Position numbers and translations under genes: made by a program. Under the pieces are notes generated by a model that saw nothing but the letters and a program-made list of their open reading frames with translations, made no database searches and was not told the DNA's origin. A stretch of DNA of 64,000 bases from Nilaparvata lugens. Taxonomy: Eukaryota; Arthropoda; Insecta; Hemiptera; Delphacidae. The stretch covers positions 45,808,819 through 45,872,818 of the forward strand of contig NC_052513.1 in assembly GCF_014356525.2 (NCBI RefSeq), written 5' to 3'. Of this stretch, positions 1 to 11,364 are shown piece by piece (position 1 is the first letter of the stretch; each line of letters starts with the position of its first letter).

Positions 1-666
1 ACAATTACAACAGTGCCTACTTCAAGTGGAGTAGACGATTTCCACCATTTTCCTTGTTCCTGAAGCTCATGAAGATATTCTACTCACCACCTGCGCAAAA
101 GGATTGCACTAGTTGATTCACCAGCTGAAAGCGAGTAAGACGATTGACAGGAGAATCAACAACATCTTCCGTTGGAAAAGTTTTCAATGGGGTAAGTTTA
201 AGAAAATGTGCTGGTGTTAATGCAAGTGGTTCACTGGGATCTCACTCATAGAGCACAGTGGTCTCGAGTTCAGTCCAGTTTCGACCTGAACTAAAATGGT
301 ATTCATCTCTTCGTATGTTAACAATTGAGTACCAATCACATGAAATAGATGTGATTTTGTTGCCTTTATGTTTGCTTCCCAGATGCCACCAAAATGGGGC
401 GCTCCTGGCAGAATAAATTTCCAGTCGATTCTATAATCGGACAAATCACCTATAAGACTGGTTTGGAACGTAGAAGAGTTAACAAATTTCGAAAGCTGAA
501 CTAATTGCTTGTGAGCGCCAACAAAATTGGTTCCACAATCTGAGCAGATTACTCTACAAGGCCCACGTCGAGACAGAAAACGTTGAAAAGCAGCCAAGAA
601 TGCTGGAGTAGACAAATCAGAGACGAGTTCAATATGTACTGCTTTTGTAGACATGCATACGAACAG
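1..666 (-). pseudogene. BEL/Pao retrotransposon integrase, C-terminal half (broken, runs off window)
   Basis: Translated on the minus strand, 654-217 reads as the catalytic core of a BEL/Pao integrase. The hallmarks are STKAVHIELVSDLST, then RGPCRVICSDCGTNFVGA with the second catalytic Asp, then a PGAPHFGGIWEANIK block typical of BEL elements. Downstream (positions 216-1) the similarity continues only with frame changes: an LTPAHFL-like stretch, then a KWW motif of the BEL integrase C-terminus, so this part is decayed. The element integrates retrotransposon cDNA in the nucleus. The N-terminal half lies at 1274-2181; the two halves are separated by a nested LINE. The element runs past position 1, and no LTR is visible. 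Confidence 0.85.
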
Positions 667-1273
667 TCATAGAGAGGGTCCATAAGTATAGATATCTGGG
701 GACGTGGGTAGAGGAAAGTGGGGATTCGACGGGAGAGATAAGAAAAAGGATTGAGATGGCCAGATCGACATTTGTAAAAATGAAAAAACTGTTCACGAGC
801 CGGGACATAAATATAGAATTGAAAATGAGGATGTTACGCTGTTACGTGTTTTCCACTCTCTTGTATGGGATGGAATCATGGACCCTCAAAAAGAGCCATA
901 TGGATAAGCTGGAAGCCTTTGAGATGTGGTGCTACCGCAGGATGTGGCGGATTCCATGGACGGATAGAGTCACGAACATGGAAGTCCTAGGGAGAATGAA
1001 GAAACAATGTGAAATGTTTACACCATGAAAAAGAGAAAACTCCTGTATCTTGGACATCTTATGAGAAGCCACAAATATATAACTCTCCAGAATATAGTCC
1101 AAGGAAAAATCAGTGGGAAAAGGAGTGTTGGAAGGTGACGTGTTTCCTGGCTTAAAAATTTGTGGGATTGGTTTGACTGCAGCAGCAAAGACTTGTTCCG
1201 AGCGGCAGTGAATAAGATCCGGATTGCTGCGCTGATAGCGAACCTCCGATAGGAGACGCACTAGAAGAAGAAG
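667..1273 (+). mobile_element. LINE (non-LTR) 3' end nested in BEL integrase
   Basis: Frame 756-1028 encodes the C-terminal tail of a LINE ORF2: KMKKLFTSRDINIELKMRML, then LLYGMESWTLKK, then LEAFEMWCYRRMWRIPWTDRV, a block shared by many insect endonuclease-RT LINEs. A frameshift near 1024 moves the rest (YLGHLMRSHKY onward) to another frame, ending about 1250. The 3' end is a short GAA-rich tail (1263-1273). The insertion is 5'-truncated and flanked by the identical 10-mer ATACGAACAG at 657-666 and 1274-1283, a target-site duplication. It postdates the BEL copy it interrupts. Confidence 0.9.
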
Positions 1274-2181
1274 ATACGAACAGACATATATGGGCCTTCA
1301 AAATGACGGGATTACGTCGTTTAGCCATAGTAACTCGTATTGGTCCAGCGTAGTCAACTCCACAATGCTCAAAAGGTTTCAGTTGCGTTACTCTACTAGC
1401 CGGTAAATTACCCATTTTAGGGGGTGAAATCTTTGGTTTACACTGAAACCATTTATTACAAAGATAAACACATTTACGAACAACAAGACGACCAGACAGA
1501 ATCCAAAACTTTTGCCTGATTAAGGATAACAGCAGACGGGGCCCAGCGCGACAATTCTTCACATGAAAATTATTCACCAATAATGTGACAAAATTGTCCT
1601 TTTTCGGCAAGATGATTGGATGACAATTATCAAAACCAAGATTAGCTGTTGACAATCGACCGCCGACGTGAATCACTTCATTCTCTAGGAATGGAGACAA
1701 ACGCTGCATACAAACTGAACAACACTTTCCTGTTTTCAATTGAGACATTTCTTTAGTAGAATGGATTTTCTGTACTAGTCTACATAGATACATTTCAGCT
1801 ACATTCAAATCAGACTCACCCTATTTAGGTAATACACAAACAAATTTCAAAATCACAATTACTACATATAACAAACGTTGGTAGCTTGAACAGCGTTGAA
1901 TCAATGAATATATCACATTATCACAAGTCGCATCTGTGTGAAGGGTTGTGAGAACATTAGTTTTAGCTTCCGGTGGATTTTCAACTTTGACAAAGTCCAC
2001 TTTCACTGGCCAACTATTTTCCTCTTTTCCAACCAAGTAGGGCTGTTCCACCACAATTTATGACTCACAAGCTCGGCTGGTGTTAAACCACGTGACAAAC
2101 AATCTGATGGATTCTCTGAGCCACTAACGTGCTTCCACTGTTGCACGTTATAATCTTGAATTTTCGATACACAATTCGAAA
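1274..2181 (-). pseudogene. BEL/Pao pol remnant: RNase H end and integrase N-terminus
   Basis: On the minus strand, 2181-2055 encodes the end of BEL RNase H (a WKHVSGSENPSDCLSRGLTP-type block, then SHKLWWNSP). After a frame change, 2054-1821 carries a degenerate linker. 1808-1284 carries the integrase zinc-binding region (VIHVGGRL, CHPIILPKK, then C..C near YLCNKWFQCKP) and the start of the catalytic core (GVDYAGPI, first catalytic Asp). It breaks at 1284 where the LINE entered; the reading resumes at 654. The upstream edge meets the 159-bp repeat at about 2182. Frameshifts and the nested LINE make it nonfunctional. Confidence 0.85.
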
Positions 2182-2182
2182 C

Positions 2183-2605
2183 AGGACCTCAAGTAGGGCT
2201 AGGGAAAGCCTTTGCGAGAACTCCGAGACCGATCCGGACCCCAGGAGGACACCCGGTGCTCGGGGACTTAGACTTCGCATCTGTGAGAGAAGTCTAGTGA
2301 GCGGGCCTCCGCAACGTGTCGATTCCATCCGGAATCGAAAGAGGACCTCAAGTAAGGCTAGGGAAAGCCTTTGCGAGAGCTCCGAGACCGATCCGGACCC
2401 CAGGAGGACACCCGGTGCTCGAGGACTTAGACTTCGCGTCCGCGAGAGAAGTCTAGTGAGCGGGCCTCCGCAACGAGTCGATATCATCAGGAATCGAAAG
2501 AGGACCTCCAGAAAGGCCAGGGAAGGCCTTTGCGAGAACTCCGAGACCGATCCGGACCCCAGGAGGACACCCGGTGCCCGACGACTAGGACTTAGTCCCG
2601 ACACA
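2183..2605. repeat. 159-bp tandem repeat, about 2.6 copies, GC-rich
   Basis: Copies start at 2183, 2342 and 2501 with AGGACCTC, an exact 159-bp period. Each contains TCCGAGACCGATCCGGACCC and AGGAGGACACCCGGTGC. Because 159 is a multiple of three and the unit is GC-rich, long reading frames stay open on both strands (2129-2848 plus, 2083-2628 minus). Neither reading resembles a known protein, so I treat them as by-products. The GC content contrasts with the AT-rich flanks, suggesting part of an unidentified mobile element or satellite inserted at the BEL edge. Confidence 0.8.
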
Positions 2606-3075
2606 GAGATCTTGTTCACTGCAGACACCGCAGCGTTCCTACTCCTTTCATTCCACGCCCAACCCTGTTTGGCAGTGCGAAAGCACGGCCCCTCTTACCT
2701 AAAAGAGGGAAACATTTCTCTAAAGTACTCAAGACTCTGTTTCAACCCCCGACGCGAACGAGGGTGGTTGACGGACGCCCCACCAAGACTCCCGTCCCCT
2801 GCCGCGGCCCACCCCAGTCGCCGACTGAGTTTAGCCGGCCCAGAGTGACACTGGGAACTCTAGTAGAGGAAGGTGTGGGCAAAAATCTACTCAGAATCAA
2901 TTTCATGATATTCTATTCTGTATTAGTCCAATCAAGGAAAGGTTATAGAGGGAAACGTTGGGAAGACAATATTGTTGTTCCCACAGTTCTGTTAAGGATA
3001 GTAAGGAGGTAAACATATCAAAAGTCCCCACCCCTACGTGCTAAGGGAGTGGAGGTGGTTTAAAGGTAACATTTT
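2606..3075. repeat. GC-rich unclassified block ending in a dispersed inverted-repeat-element fragment
   Basis: 2606-2870 remains GC-rich (for example GCCGCGGCCCACCCCAG near 2802) with no recognised coding sequence. 2925-3075 contains TTAAGGATAGTAAGGAGGTAAAC and a CTAAGGGAGTGGAGGTGGTTTAAAG stretch, matching the terminal region of the TA-flanked element at 12298-13301. It is therefore a partial, diverged copy of that family. Confidence 0.55.
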
Positions 3076-3949
3076 TTGATTATCTATCCTATAACTCACA
3101 TAATTTGAAGGGAGAAGGTTTCTTCACAGCGTTTTTATCAACTCACTTTCGTTCTTGTCTGTCTGTCAGTCTTGTAACATACAACTTATGAAATACAATT
3201 TTTGACCACTTCCTGACTAACTAAGTTTAGAGACTTGAAGTTTTCAGGTTAGAACTTGATGACAATGCATCCTCCCATTAGTTTTGTAATTTTACAACTT
3301 TATTGTTGGAATAAATTATCTATCTAGAGATTGTCTGTTAATCCTTATTATCAGTGAATATTCTTATAAGAAAATAGTTCACCTTGCGCTGTCAACTTGT
3401 CTGGTTGGCAATGCTCGGAAATTGAAATCACATTCGGACAAGATCAGCTAGCTTCGTAGCCGGGCCCCTGCTAGCTTATTCCAATGTTTACCACTCCCAC
3501 TTCCCCCCAACCTTTGTTAACCAAATCGTAGCAAGAGCATATGAAGCAGGTCGAGCTCTGCTTCCTTTCACCATTCAACCAACTAGCAGCTGGGCGGTGA
3601 GGCGCTGACATTCAAATCAAAGCAGTTGATAATCATTGATATATTGAGCATTTATAATCAACTTATATTCCAATAATTCATATTATACTATATTAATAAT
3701 TTGCACAAATCAAATTAAATTTTTTGGGGTTTTCGTTACTGAAGCAGTGCTTCACTTGCTTCATTTGACCACTCGCCACTGTCTAAATCCCGTCAAATTT
3801 TCAATGAACTTATTTAATCTTCCAACAATTATGCTGTTAAAATAAATTTTAAATGTATTAGAGTGTCTTGAAAGCCATTGAAAAGACTTCCGAGTACTGG
3901 ACATGCAACAGTATTATAATCAGAGTACTAGCCAAAAAATTCCATATTC
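3076..3949. other. Noncoding AT-rich stretch
   Basis: No coding frame or structural RNA recognised. There is a short GC-richer patch at about 3430-3620, but no similarity I can name. Confidence 0.5.
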
Positions 3950-4340
3950 TTTCCATTTTTGGATGAATATAAGCTAAGCTAAATGCAGATGTAAATAATT
4001 ATTATGTCATTCTTCAGTAATTAATGAATGCAGTACGAACAACTCTCTTTCATGAGAGGTGAATAAATTTTTCCCAACATTTCCGGTTTCTCAAAGATAG
4101 GGGAGTGATAATATTATTTGTAATCTTCTAAGGAACAATATTATCTACAGCTGATACCAATCAACCGAACTTCAACTCCAAACTACCGTATTAATTACCA
4201 GTACACAATTTATCTGTTCATTACAGCTGTTAACTTTAGATGCTAAATCACAACATGATCTTGAATCATCATCATCATCTTTCCATTCTTTGGAAGCCGC
4301 GCGGCCGACAATTTCGATAACATAGGTCTGTAAATGGATT
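3950..4340 (+). repeat. Dispersed repeat, copy A (partner at 30785-31185)
   Basis: This segment shares a long colinear match with the spacer of the 30-32 kb palindrome. Shared blocks are GAATATAAGCT, ACAACTCTC, GATAGGGGAGTGATAAT, TTCTAAGGAAC, CTTCAACTCCAAACTACCGT, and GGCCGACAATTTCG followed by ACATAGGTCTGTA. The two copies differ by substitutions and small indels. Class unknown; no coding capacity is seen. Confidence 0.8.
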
Positions 4341-5132
4341 AATAAATAATATTATTATTAGCCCCCCCCCATTAAAAGTCCTGCTCAGAAACCATCCCCA
4401 ATACTCACACAACATATTCCAAAAGTTTCATGCCATCCTGTCAAGTAGTTTTCAAGTCTATAGGGAAGAAAAAACACACAGACATTCATTTTTATATAAA
4501 TAGATTTAATGGGAATTTTAATATATGCTGATTTGGAAAATCTGTTGATAAGTGTAAATATTATACATAGACCTAATAGTTATAGAATTGAACTAAACAT
4601 CAATTAAAATGATAAGAACATAATTTAATGATAGTGTCATATTACTGTATATTAAACAAAACTTTATATAAACTATTGATATAGATTTAGTGTCATGAAC
4701 AATGTGAATATAATATTTTGAGATTCTCACATATTTGTTTTTTGTTTCATTCCCAAGCATTCATAGTCCAGGCAATAAATGCTCAAAATAGGGTACAGTG
4801 GAAATGTCTGGAAGACTACTTTCGACCCCACAGCTCTGTTTAGGGTAGTGAGTTGGTAAAGTATTAGTCCATGTTTCAATTAACTTGAATTAATTTAAAA
4901 ACTAGAAAATTGAACACAAAATAAAATTAATAGAAATAGTGTAAAGTTTCAGTTATTTTGAATTATTCAGGAATGGTTCATTTCGACAAGTTTCCAATTC
5001 TAGAAATGAGAAATAAAGATTATCATATAAACTACGACTACGCCCGTTATGGAAAGCCAATTTTCTGACTCCTGCTGTTTGAAGTCTACAATTTATGTAA
5101 ATCCCGAGCTCGGAAACCGGCCCTAAAAATGC
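4341..5132. other. Noncoding: repeat-type tail and partial inverted-repeat element
   Basis: 4365-4510 (CCCCCATTAAAAGTCC to ATTTTTATATAAATAGAT) has the look of a dispersed insect repeat 3' tail. 4795-4870 (CGACCCCACAGCTCTGTTTAGGG, then a GGTAAAG stretch) is another diverged end of the family at 12298-13301. The rest is AT-rich and featureless. Confidence 0.45.
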
Positions 5133-5734
5133 TTAGCTAGAGGTTGTTTCTCCTGTATGTGTTCTGATATGTGCTTTCAAACTACCTAACTGAGCACTTT
5201 TGTAGTTACAAATCTCACAGCTGAAAGGTTTTTCTCCAGTATGTGTTCTGATATGTCTTTTCAAAGTACCTAACTGAGCACTTTTGTAGTTACAAATCTC
5301 ACAGCTAAAAGGTTTTTCTCCAGTATGTGTTCTGATATGTACTTTCAAACTACCTAACTGAGCACTTTTGTAATCACAAAACTCGCAGCTGAATGGTTTT
5401 TCTCCAGTATGTCTTTTGATATGTACTTTCAAACTACACAACTGAGCACTTTTGTAATCACAAAACTCGCAATTAAATGGTTTTTCTCCAGTGTGTTTTC
5501 TAATGTGTCTCTTCAAATGACTAAACTTTGGTGTTTTATAGCTACAGTCAGCACAGCTGTAGAGTCTGGTCTTTTTGCCAGCCACCGATGACTCAGTGCA
5601 CGTTTCCACTGGAGAGATTGAATGCTCATTCAGTTCACCCACTTCTTTTGCATAGTTTCGGCCAGATGTGCTGCAGTTTGAAGACCACATCTCTGGTTCG
5701 CTCTTCACTGCACTTCCTTCAGCCTCTTGATCGT
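5133..5734 (-). CDS. C2H2 zinc-finger protein, terminal coding exon (exon 2)
   Basis: This encodes five C2H2 fingers of the C-x2-C-x12-H-x3-H type joined by HTGEKPF linkers, the signature of a nuclear sequence-specific DNA-binding protein. Finger 1 (YSCADCSYKTPKFSHLKRH) differs from fingers 2-5, which are near-identical 28-residue repeats (CEFCDYKSAQL / CEICNYKSAQL) and so arose by recent internal duplication. An acidic, Ser-rich N-terminal segment precedes them. I start the exon at 5734 because a good acceptor (GATGATTTCAG) sits just upstream. Its two leading bases complete the codon left by the donor of exon 1 at 8971, keeping the frame. The stop is TAA at 5133-5135, right after the last linker. 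The spliced product would be about 246 residues. DNA target unknown. Confidence 0.8.
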
Positions 5735-7298
5735 CTGAAATCATCAATAATGCAACTTATGATTATGAAAAAAGGATATTATATAGTTACATCTACGTTG
5801 GGAAGTGAGTTTTATGTTATCACCTCTTATAGTAGAGTAAATCCTCCCAGCATATCTGATACAATATTATTTCAAATTCAAATTTATTTGTTCCTTGTAC
5901 AATTGCATACATACAGTCACATATATGCACTATAATAAATTTATTGTCTGATCGTGAGCTTTTAGAAAAGAAAAAATAATCACAAAAGAGTAGTAATAAT
6001 AGTAAGATGTAGATAAAGATAAAAATAAGCAAGGATATAACTAAATTATGAAGCAACGTATAAAAATAGAACAAAGACTCACAAAATTGTGAGTTGGAAA
6101 GAGAAGAAAAAAATACAGTGAAGTAGCACAAGCACAATGTGTCTACTACAAACATTATATTTATTAAGTTATAACAATAATGTGAAAAAATATATTAGTG
6201 GGGAAAATTATATTAATAGTGAATTGATATTAGAAAGCTATCATCTTATATTGCCGAAAACGTCTGTCGACAATTTGATCCAATTGAAGATTGATTTTTT
6301 TAGCTTCTGAACAGGAAGGTTTGAGGAAAAGTTTTCGGGAAACATATTAATAGTGTATAGTGTATAATGTAATAGAGTAATAGGTTAATAAATATAACAT
6401 TTTATTTTATTATTTATTTATATTAGAGAATTTTTTACATCTGTAGGGAAACTGCATCCTTCAAACCATCAAATTAGTGTCAATTGAATTAGCTGTTCTA
6501 AATGTTTATTTATTTATTTATTCACAATATCACATCGGAAACAACAGGTAACGACCCAAATATATTCCTTAACACAACAATAAGTACAGTATTCTGTTTA
6601 ATCAAAACAAGAAAGATACTAAAACTAAAGCTTGAAAAGAAAAAAATAATACTTAGAAAACTACTTCTAAAGCATTCCTTAATAGAGTTGATGGTGAAAA
6701 TGAATATATGAAGTGAGAGGTGTTATCAATAAAGATGAGAGAGCATGCAGTCTCATGTGAATGATAAGATGAGGGTGATATTGATAACTGCCAGTAAAGA
6801 ACTTTGAAAATAAGGGGTAAGGGTAAGTAAGAATAAAATGAGTTTGTGCAAATGAAGGAAAATTAAAGTCAAAAGAGTGATATTTTTATAATGATGGAAA
6901 AATGATGATGAAATAAATATTTGCGAAAATTATGGCTGCTGATTGAAAATTAAGTTATTCTGTTTCTCTCTCAGAAGCATCGTTATTGTGCGCTTGAAAC
7001 TTAATGGGCCATCAGAAAACACGTCCACCCCACAGCCAAGTCCGTTCAACAATCTTGGCATGTGGTTGAGGGGGGAAAATATGCACTAACTGTCCTACAC
7101 CTCTGTACTGCGAATAGGGAATGCCATATTCGCCTGAGAATAGGCACGGCGAATCCAACTCTTCCAAGGAGGTAAGGAGAATCAACCTCAATATTATTCA
7201 GCTGTGCTTAGTGAGAGAAGTTGTGTGTATTTTGGGTTCAAAATTTTATAAAATAACTTGATTAATTCAATATGAAGTAATAATTATAAGTGTTATAT

Positions 7299-7790
7299 TT
7301 AAATATAGTTTGGTGTTTTAATTTCTATAAATTCAAAATGTTTAGCTTGTATAATTATTGGACGAAAATTGAACTTGGACGTTCTACAGCAGAAACATAA
7401 CCTATTTTTTGGACTTTTAATTATTTTCAAAATTGGGAATGGAATAGATTTGGGCCAAGCCTGTTGTTCCTTCCTAATCATATTTATATGATTTGTGTTT
7501 CTGTCCACGAATAAATAAATAAATAAATAAACCTCATTCGTTAGTATCTTACGGAAAAGAATCAAAGATGATAACTCTCTCCTGAGCTTAAGAGCATCAA
7601 CTTCGAACAATGATCTTAATCGACGTGTAGGAAACCCCCTCTCACAGGAATGCCCAAATTTTTTGAAGAAGAGGAATCTTAGAAATTTCTTTTGCATTCT
7701 CTCAAGTTTTATTACATAGGTGAACTGATAAGGACTCCAGACCGCGCTGCATACTCAAGCTGGCTTCGAATCAAAGACTTGAACAAGTAC
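7299..7790 (-). mobile_element. LINE ORF2 C-terminal remnant
   Basis: Minus-strand frame 7697-7541 reads MQKKFLRFLFFKKFGHS, then RLRSLFEVDALKLRRELSSL, the post-RT tail of Jockey-like LINEs. Just upstream, in another frame, is an SGVLISSP-like piece of the same domain, so the copy is frameshifted. 5'-truncated and nonfunctional; it lies in the zinc-finger intron. Confidence 0.7.
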
Positions 7791-7963
7791 AAAATGGGCT
7801 CCCACCTCTCGAAGCTTGAACATGTTCTGAAAACAAAGACCATCATCTAATTGTACTTTGATAACAGGTGTTAAATGTGCTTATCGAAATCCATATGAGT
7901 ATCCATATGTTTAATATGGTTTGACGTGTTTTGTAAGGTGTGATATAGGTGATGAAATAATTC

Positions 7964-8218
7964 TTATTTTTGTTCAAATAGAATACCACGTTTTTTAAGT
8001 AGAGTTGTTTGATTGATAGAATATTTGATTCCTGAAAAAACGTTGTAGTCGGATATAGCCTTGGTTATTTTAGTGCAACCTTTATGCTTTTGAATGCTGA
8101 AAATTTTATTGATATGACGGTCAGCTGCACCACCCCATACTCTTATCCCATATTGAAGCACAGACTGAGAAGCAAAAGAGGTCATTCTAGCAAGCTGTGG
8201 TAATTTCAGAAGGCTCAA
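7964..8218 (-). mobile_element. LINE ORF2 C-terminal remnant (different copy)
   Basis: Minus-strand reading SVLQYGIRVWGGAADRHINK, then IFSIQKHKGCTKI, is the LQYGIxxWGG tail seen after the RT domain of Jockey/CR1-type LINEs. Only about 80 residues remain and the copy is truncated at both ends. Its order relative to 7299-7790 suggests two separate insertions or one strongly rearranged copy. Confidence 0.7.
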
Positions 8219-8378
8219 TTTGTAAAATTTATTTGTTTTAAGTGTATATATTATTATTATAATTATAATTGATATATGTTATTATATATTAGATTATAAA
8301 ATTATTTATATCTTGTTTTAAAACAAAATGATTGTATCCAGGCGTCCCATCTGGAATGACGATCAACTACTAGGTACT

Positions 8379-8608
8379 CCTAGTAATCCCATTGATTCTT
8401 AGGATTATTATTATTAAATCCTAGTAATCCTATTTATTCTTAGGATTATTATTAAATCCTAGTAATCCTTTTGATTCTTAGAATTATTATTATTATTAAA
8501 TCCTAGTAATCCTATTTATTCTTAGGATTATTATTATTAATCCTAGTAATCCTATTTATTCTTAGGATTATTATTATTAAATCCTAGTAATCCTATTGAT
8601 TCTTAATT
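8379..8608. repeat. Minisatellite, about 45-bp unit, about five copies
   Basis: The unit is CCTAGTAATCCTATTTATTC, then TTAGGATTATTATTATTAAAT, with ATT-number changes between units. Each unit holds an inverted pair (CCTAGTAATCCT and AGGATTATTA), so single strands could fold. Confidence 0.8.
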
Positions 8609-8970
8609 CTCAGTAATAATGATCAATTTCATCGAAATATATATTTCTTGTCAAGAGAATATTTTCTGTAATGATCTGATATTGAATTTTCATGTAGTTA
8701 CATAGAGACAGTGATAATAGAAGTTAAATTTATCAGAGGAAATTCATGAGATTGCGATATATGCGATTTTATGGGATAGTCTGAACACATTACACATTTG
8801 TTCTGTACATGTGCATGGTTGACATGTGGCAGACATCCCATTCAGGAGTAGCATTTACACAGGAGTTCCACTTCCAGACATCAACCACTTTATGTGAGAA
8901 AGCTGGCCACAATCTAATCACCCAAGCAAGGAGTGTAGACCCTGGTCAATCAAGAATCGGGTAGTAATAC

Positions 8971-9109
8971 CTGCATCCTCTTTGATGAAGATCATGTTGT
9001 AGCCAGGGATTAGATAATGTTGTTGGCTGCAATCATCTTCCACTGCAGCTGGTTGCTGGCTGCTATCATCCTCCTCCTCCTCCTCCTTTTTAACAGTGAC
9101 TGTCGCCAT
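8971..9109 (-). CDS. C2H2 zinc-finger protein, first coding exon (exon 1)
   Basis: ATG at 9109 opens MATVTVKKEEEEEDDSSQQ, an acidic Glu-rich start, continuing to MIFIKEDA before a donor (GCAG then GTATTACTAC) at 8971/8970. The exon is 139 nt, 46 codons plus one base, so it leaves phase 1. Joining to the acceptor at 5734 keeps the finger frame open. Short acidic KKEE/IKTEP-type leader exons before finger exons are common in insect zinc-finger genes. The start is chosen because this ATG gives a uniform acidic segment; the longer upstream reading adds only hydrophobic codons. Splicing is inferred from sequence only. Confidence 0.65.
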
Positions 9110-9536
9110 CTGCAACACATACACATTCACAATCAATGGCAGGACTATTTTATTATTTTACACTACATTATTCACAGTGGTTTTTGAGGCGATAATTTTA
9201 GATGACTAGCAGACTGTCTTGTAGAATGATTCATATAACAGTAGGTGAATAGCTTTTTTATGATTTAGAATGAGAAATGTAGGAATAAAAAGTGGTATTT
9301 ACCAAAAATATTATTGCAATTGTTTTTGTTAAATAATTATACTTCTATATTGTAAAAACGTTCTGGCAAAATTGTGTAGCAAATCTGCTTTGTCAAATAG
9401 ACACGGACAACAACATCAATGTTAATCAATTACTACTATTATAACGTGTACCTTACTACAGGTGCATATAATAGTATGTGCATAGCTATTTTATTTATGA
9501 CATAAGATGAGAATACAATGTGAAGGAATAAAAAGT

Positions 9537-10026
9537 GTTATCCACCCTTTGGTGTTACCCTTGATAGGACACTCTCCTTCAATTAACACATTGAAAACAT
9601 GGTAGCCAAGGTGAAGACGAGGAATAATTTAATACAAAAATTATGTGGCATCACAGGGGCTCATCTCCATCATCTCTGAGGTGCTCAGCCTTGGTCTGGT
9701 GTATTCTGCTGCCGAGTATTGTGCTTCATCCTGGATGAATAGTTATCACACTAAGTGTTGGATGTGCAACTTAACAACACAATGCGCTTATCACTGGAGC
9801 CCTGACAACAACACCAGTACCCTGGCTACCGTTCTTAGTGGGATACCACCGCCCATCTGTGCAGATGTCCGGCCCTCCTGCGATTGCACAACAGGATATT
9901 CTCCGGCCAGCAGCTTCCAATTCATGAGGATATTCCAGACCTGAACATGAGGAACCTCAATTCAGAAGCCAACAATAAAGCTGGCAGAGCGCCTCAAGAG
10001 AATTTTTGTCTGATGGAGAGAGGAGG
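9537..10026 (+). mobile_element. LINE RT C-terminal remnant, cut by assembly gap
   Basis: 9540-9640 reads LGVTLDRTLSF in one frame. After a frame change, 9690-9940 reads SALGLVYSAAEYCAS-type sequence, then SGIPPPICADVR, the end of a non-LTR ORF2 (the TLGVTLDRTLSF and YSAAEYCAPVW motifs). There are several frameshifts. The copy runs into the N gap at 10027. Confidence 0.75.
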
Positions 10027-10126
10027 NNNNNNNNNNNNNNNNNNNNNNNNNNNNNNNNNNNNNNNNNNNNNNNNNNNNNNNNNNNNNNNNNNNNNNNNNN
10101 NNNNNNNNNNNNNNNNNNNNNNNNNN
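10027..10126. other. Assembly gap (100 N)
   Basis: Exactly 100 N, a scaffolding placeholder; the true length is unknown. Confidence 0.99.
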
Positions 10127-11364
10127 GAATTTGTACCATATATATGAATGAAATTTGAGTTTCAAGACACAAAAAGAAATCGCCCACCTACTTTCCTAAA
10201 GAGCAGTCAGGTATCCACTAATCCACAAGCCCTGTTCACCACTTGTCATTCCAATCCAACAAAGAAGTTTGAGCGGAGGATGTAAGATTCAGAACAAAAC
10301 GGAAAAACAGGGGACAAGAACGTGCCCTTTCCTCATCTCCTCCTCCTTCACCTCTCCCGTCTTCTTTTTTGGAAACTGTGTAAAAAGGAGCAGCACCACC
10401 GTCGACAACATCACAAAATCCCCGAGATATTTAAAACAATAGAGGCAGAGGTGCGTGCCCCTCTCCCCCCACCATGTCACCCTGACGTCTGAGAAGGGAT
10501 GATAAGATGTGAGGGGCTCACTTGGGGAAGGAGGAGGGTGAGTGAGGGTGGTTTCAAGATAAGCTCACACTCCGGAAGATAGTGCGATAAATTACAAGAG
10601 CAAAAAACAAAACGTCGGCAGCCATCAACATTAGAGTGAGAGCGCCGAGTCGCTCTCCCCGAAACTGAAATTAGCAAAACATGGAAATAGCGAAGGGCAA
10701 TAAATATGTCAACACTTTCCTTCCTCTAGACGCTGCTGTCCTCAACCTCTCTTCTCCGTCACCACTTGTCGTCTGCAACCCTAGATAAATTTCAAGCGCC
10801 TGTCTGTGTGTGTGCGTGTCAGGGGCGTACACCAACTCAACGCAACGCCTCTACACATCTACTCATTTTTCTTATTCTTTGGTTTTTCCTTTGCTTTTCT
10901 CCCCGGTTTCCTCTTTTTTATCTCCTTTCTTCTGTGATTTTCTTCTTATACTTGGTTTCTACTGTTCTCTCTCTCCTCTGGTTCATTTTTTATAATTATT
11001 TACGTGTTGATTTTTTTCTTATATTTTCTTCTCCATTCACGCTTAAAATAGTCCTCTCATCGATTTCACTTCTCTTTTCTACTCCTTCATGCTTTCTATT
11101 CACTTCCATCACTCATCATGCTTCTTTCTTTGAATTCTTCAATTATTGGTCTCTCTACCTTCTTTTCTTATCTAGGCTTGTCTTAAGTGAAGCTCCAACA
11201 TTTGTATCAAATCCTCTTATTTACTAGCCCCCACTAATCTGATGATTGTGTGTTTGTTGTGAATCCTCAACCGTTTTTACCTTATTATTGGTCGTGAACA
11301 TCGCCTTTTAAATTTTTTCCAGTATCCTTGATATCATTCTCTTCATCTCCCTCCATTCCTTCAG
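10127..11364. other. Noncoding; pyrimidine-rich tract
   Basis: 10230-10760 is GC-richer with purine/pyrimidine strand bias and no recognised product. 10850-11220 is a long T/C-rich tract whose open frames are Ser/Phe/Leu low complexity. Confidence 0.5.

Larger units (their letters stand above)
5735..8970 (-). other. Intron of the zinc-finger gene (inferred)
   Basis: Donor GTATTACTAC at 8970 and acceptor ATGATTTCAG ending at 5735 (minus strand) bound a 3.2-kb AT-rich intron in phase 1. It contains two LINE remnants, a minisatellite and short TTTA/AATA microsatellites (about 6400-6420, 6503-6520, 7509-7532). No further exon was seen, but a small one cannot be excluded. Confidence 0.6.

Noticed and set aside
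2083..2848. Overlapping long frames on both strands across the 159-bp repeat
   Set aside because: They are open because the unit is GC-rich and a multiple of three; the peptides show no family features and the two strands are equally open.
8379..8608. Possible CRISPR-like array
   Set aside because: The units are contiguous minisatellite copies without unique spacers, in a eukaryotic context.
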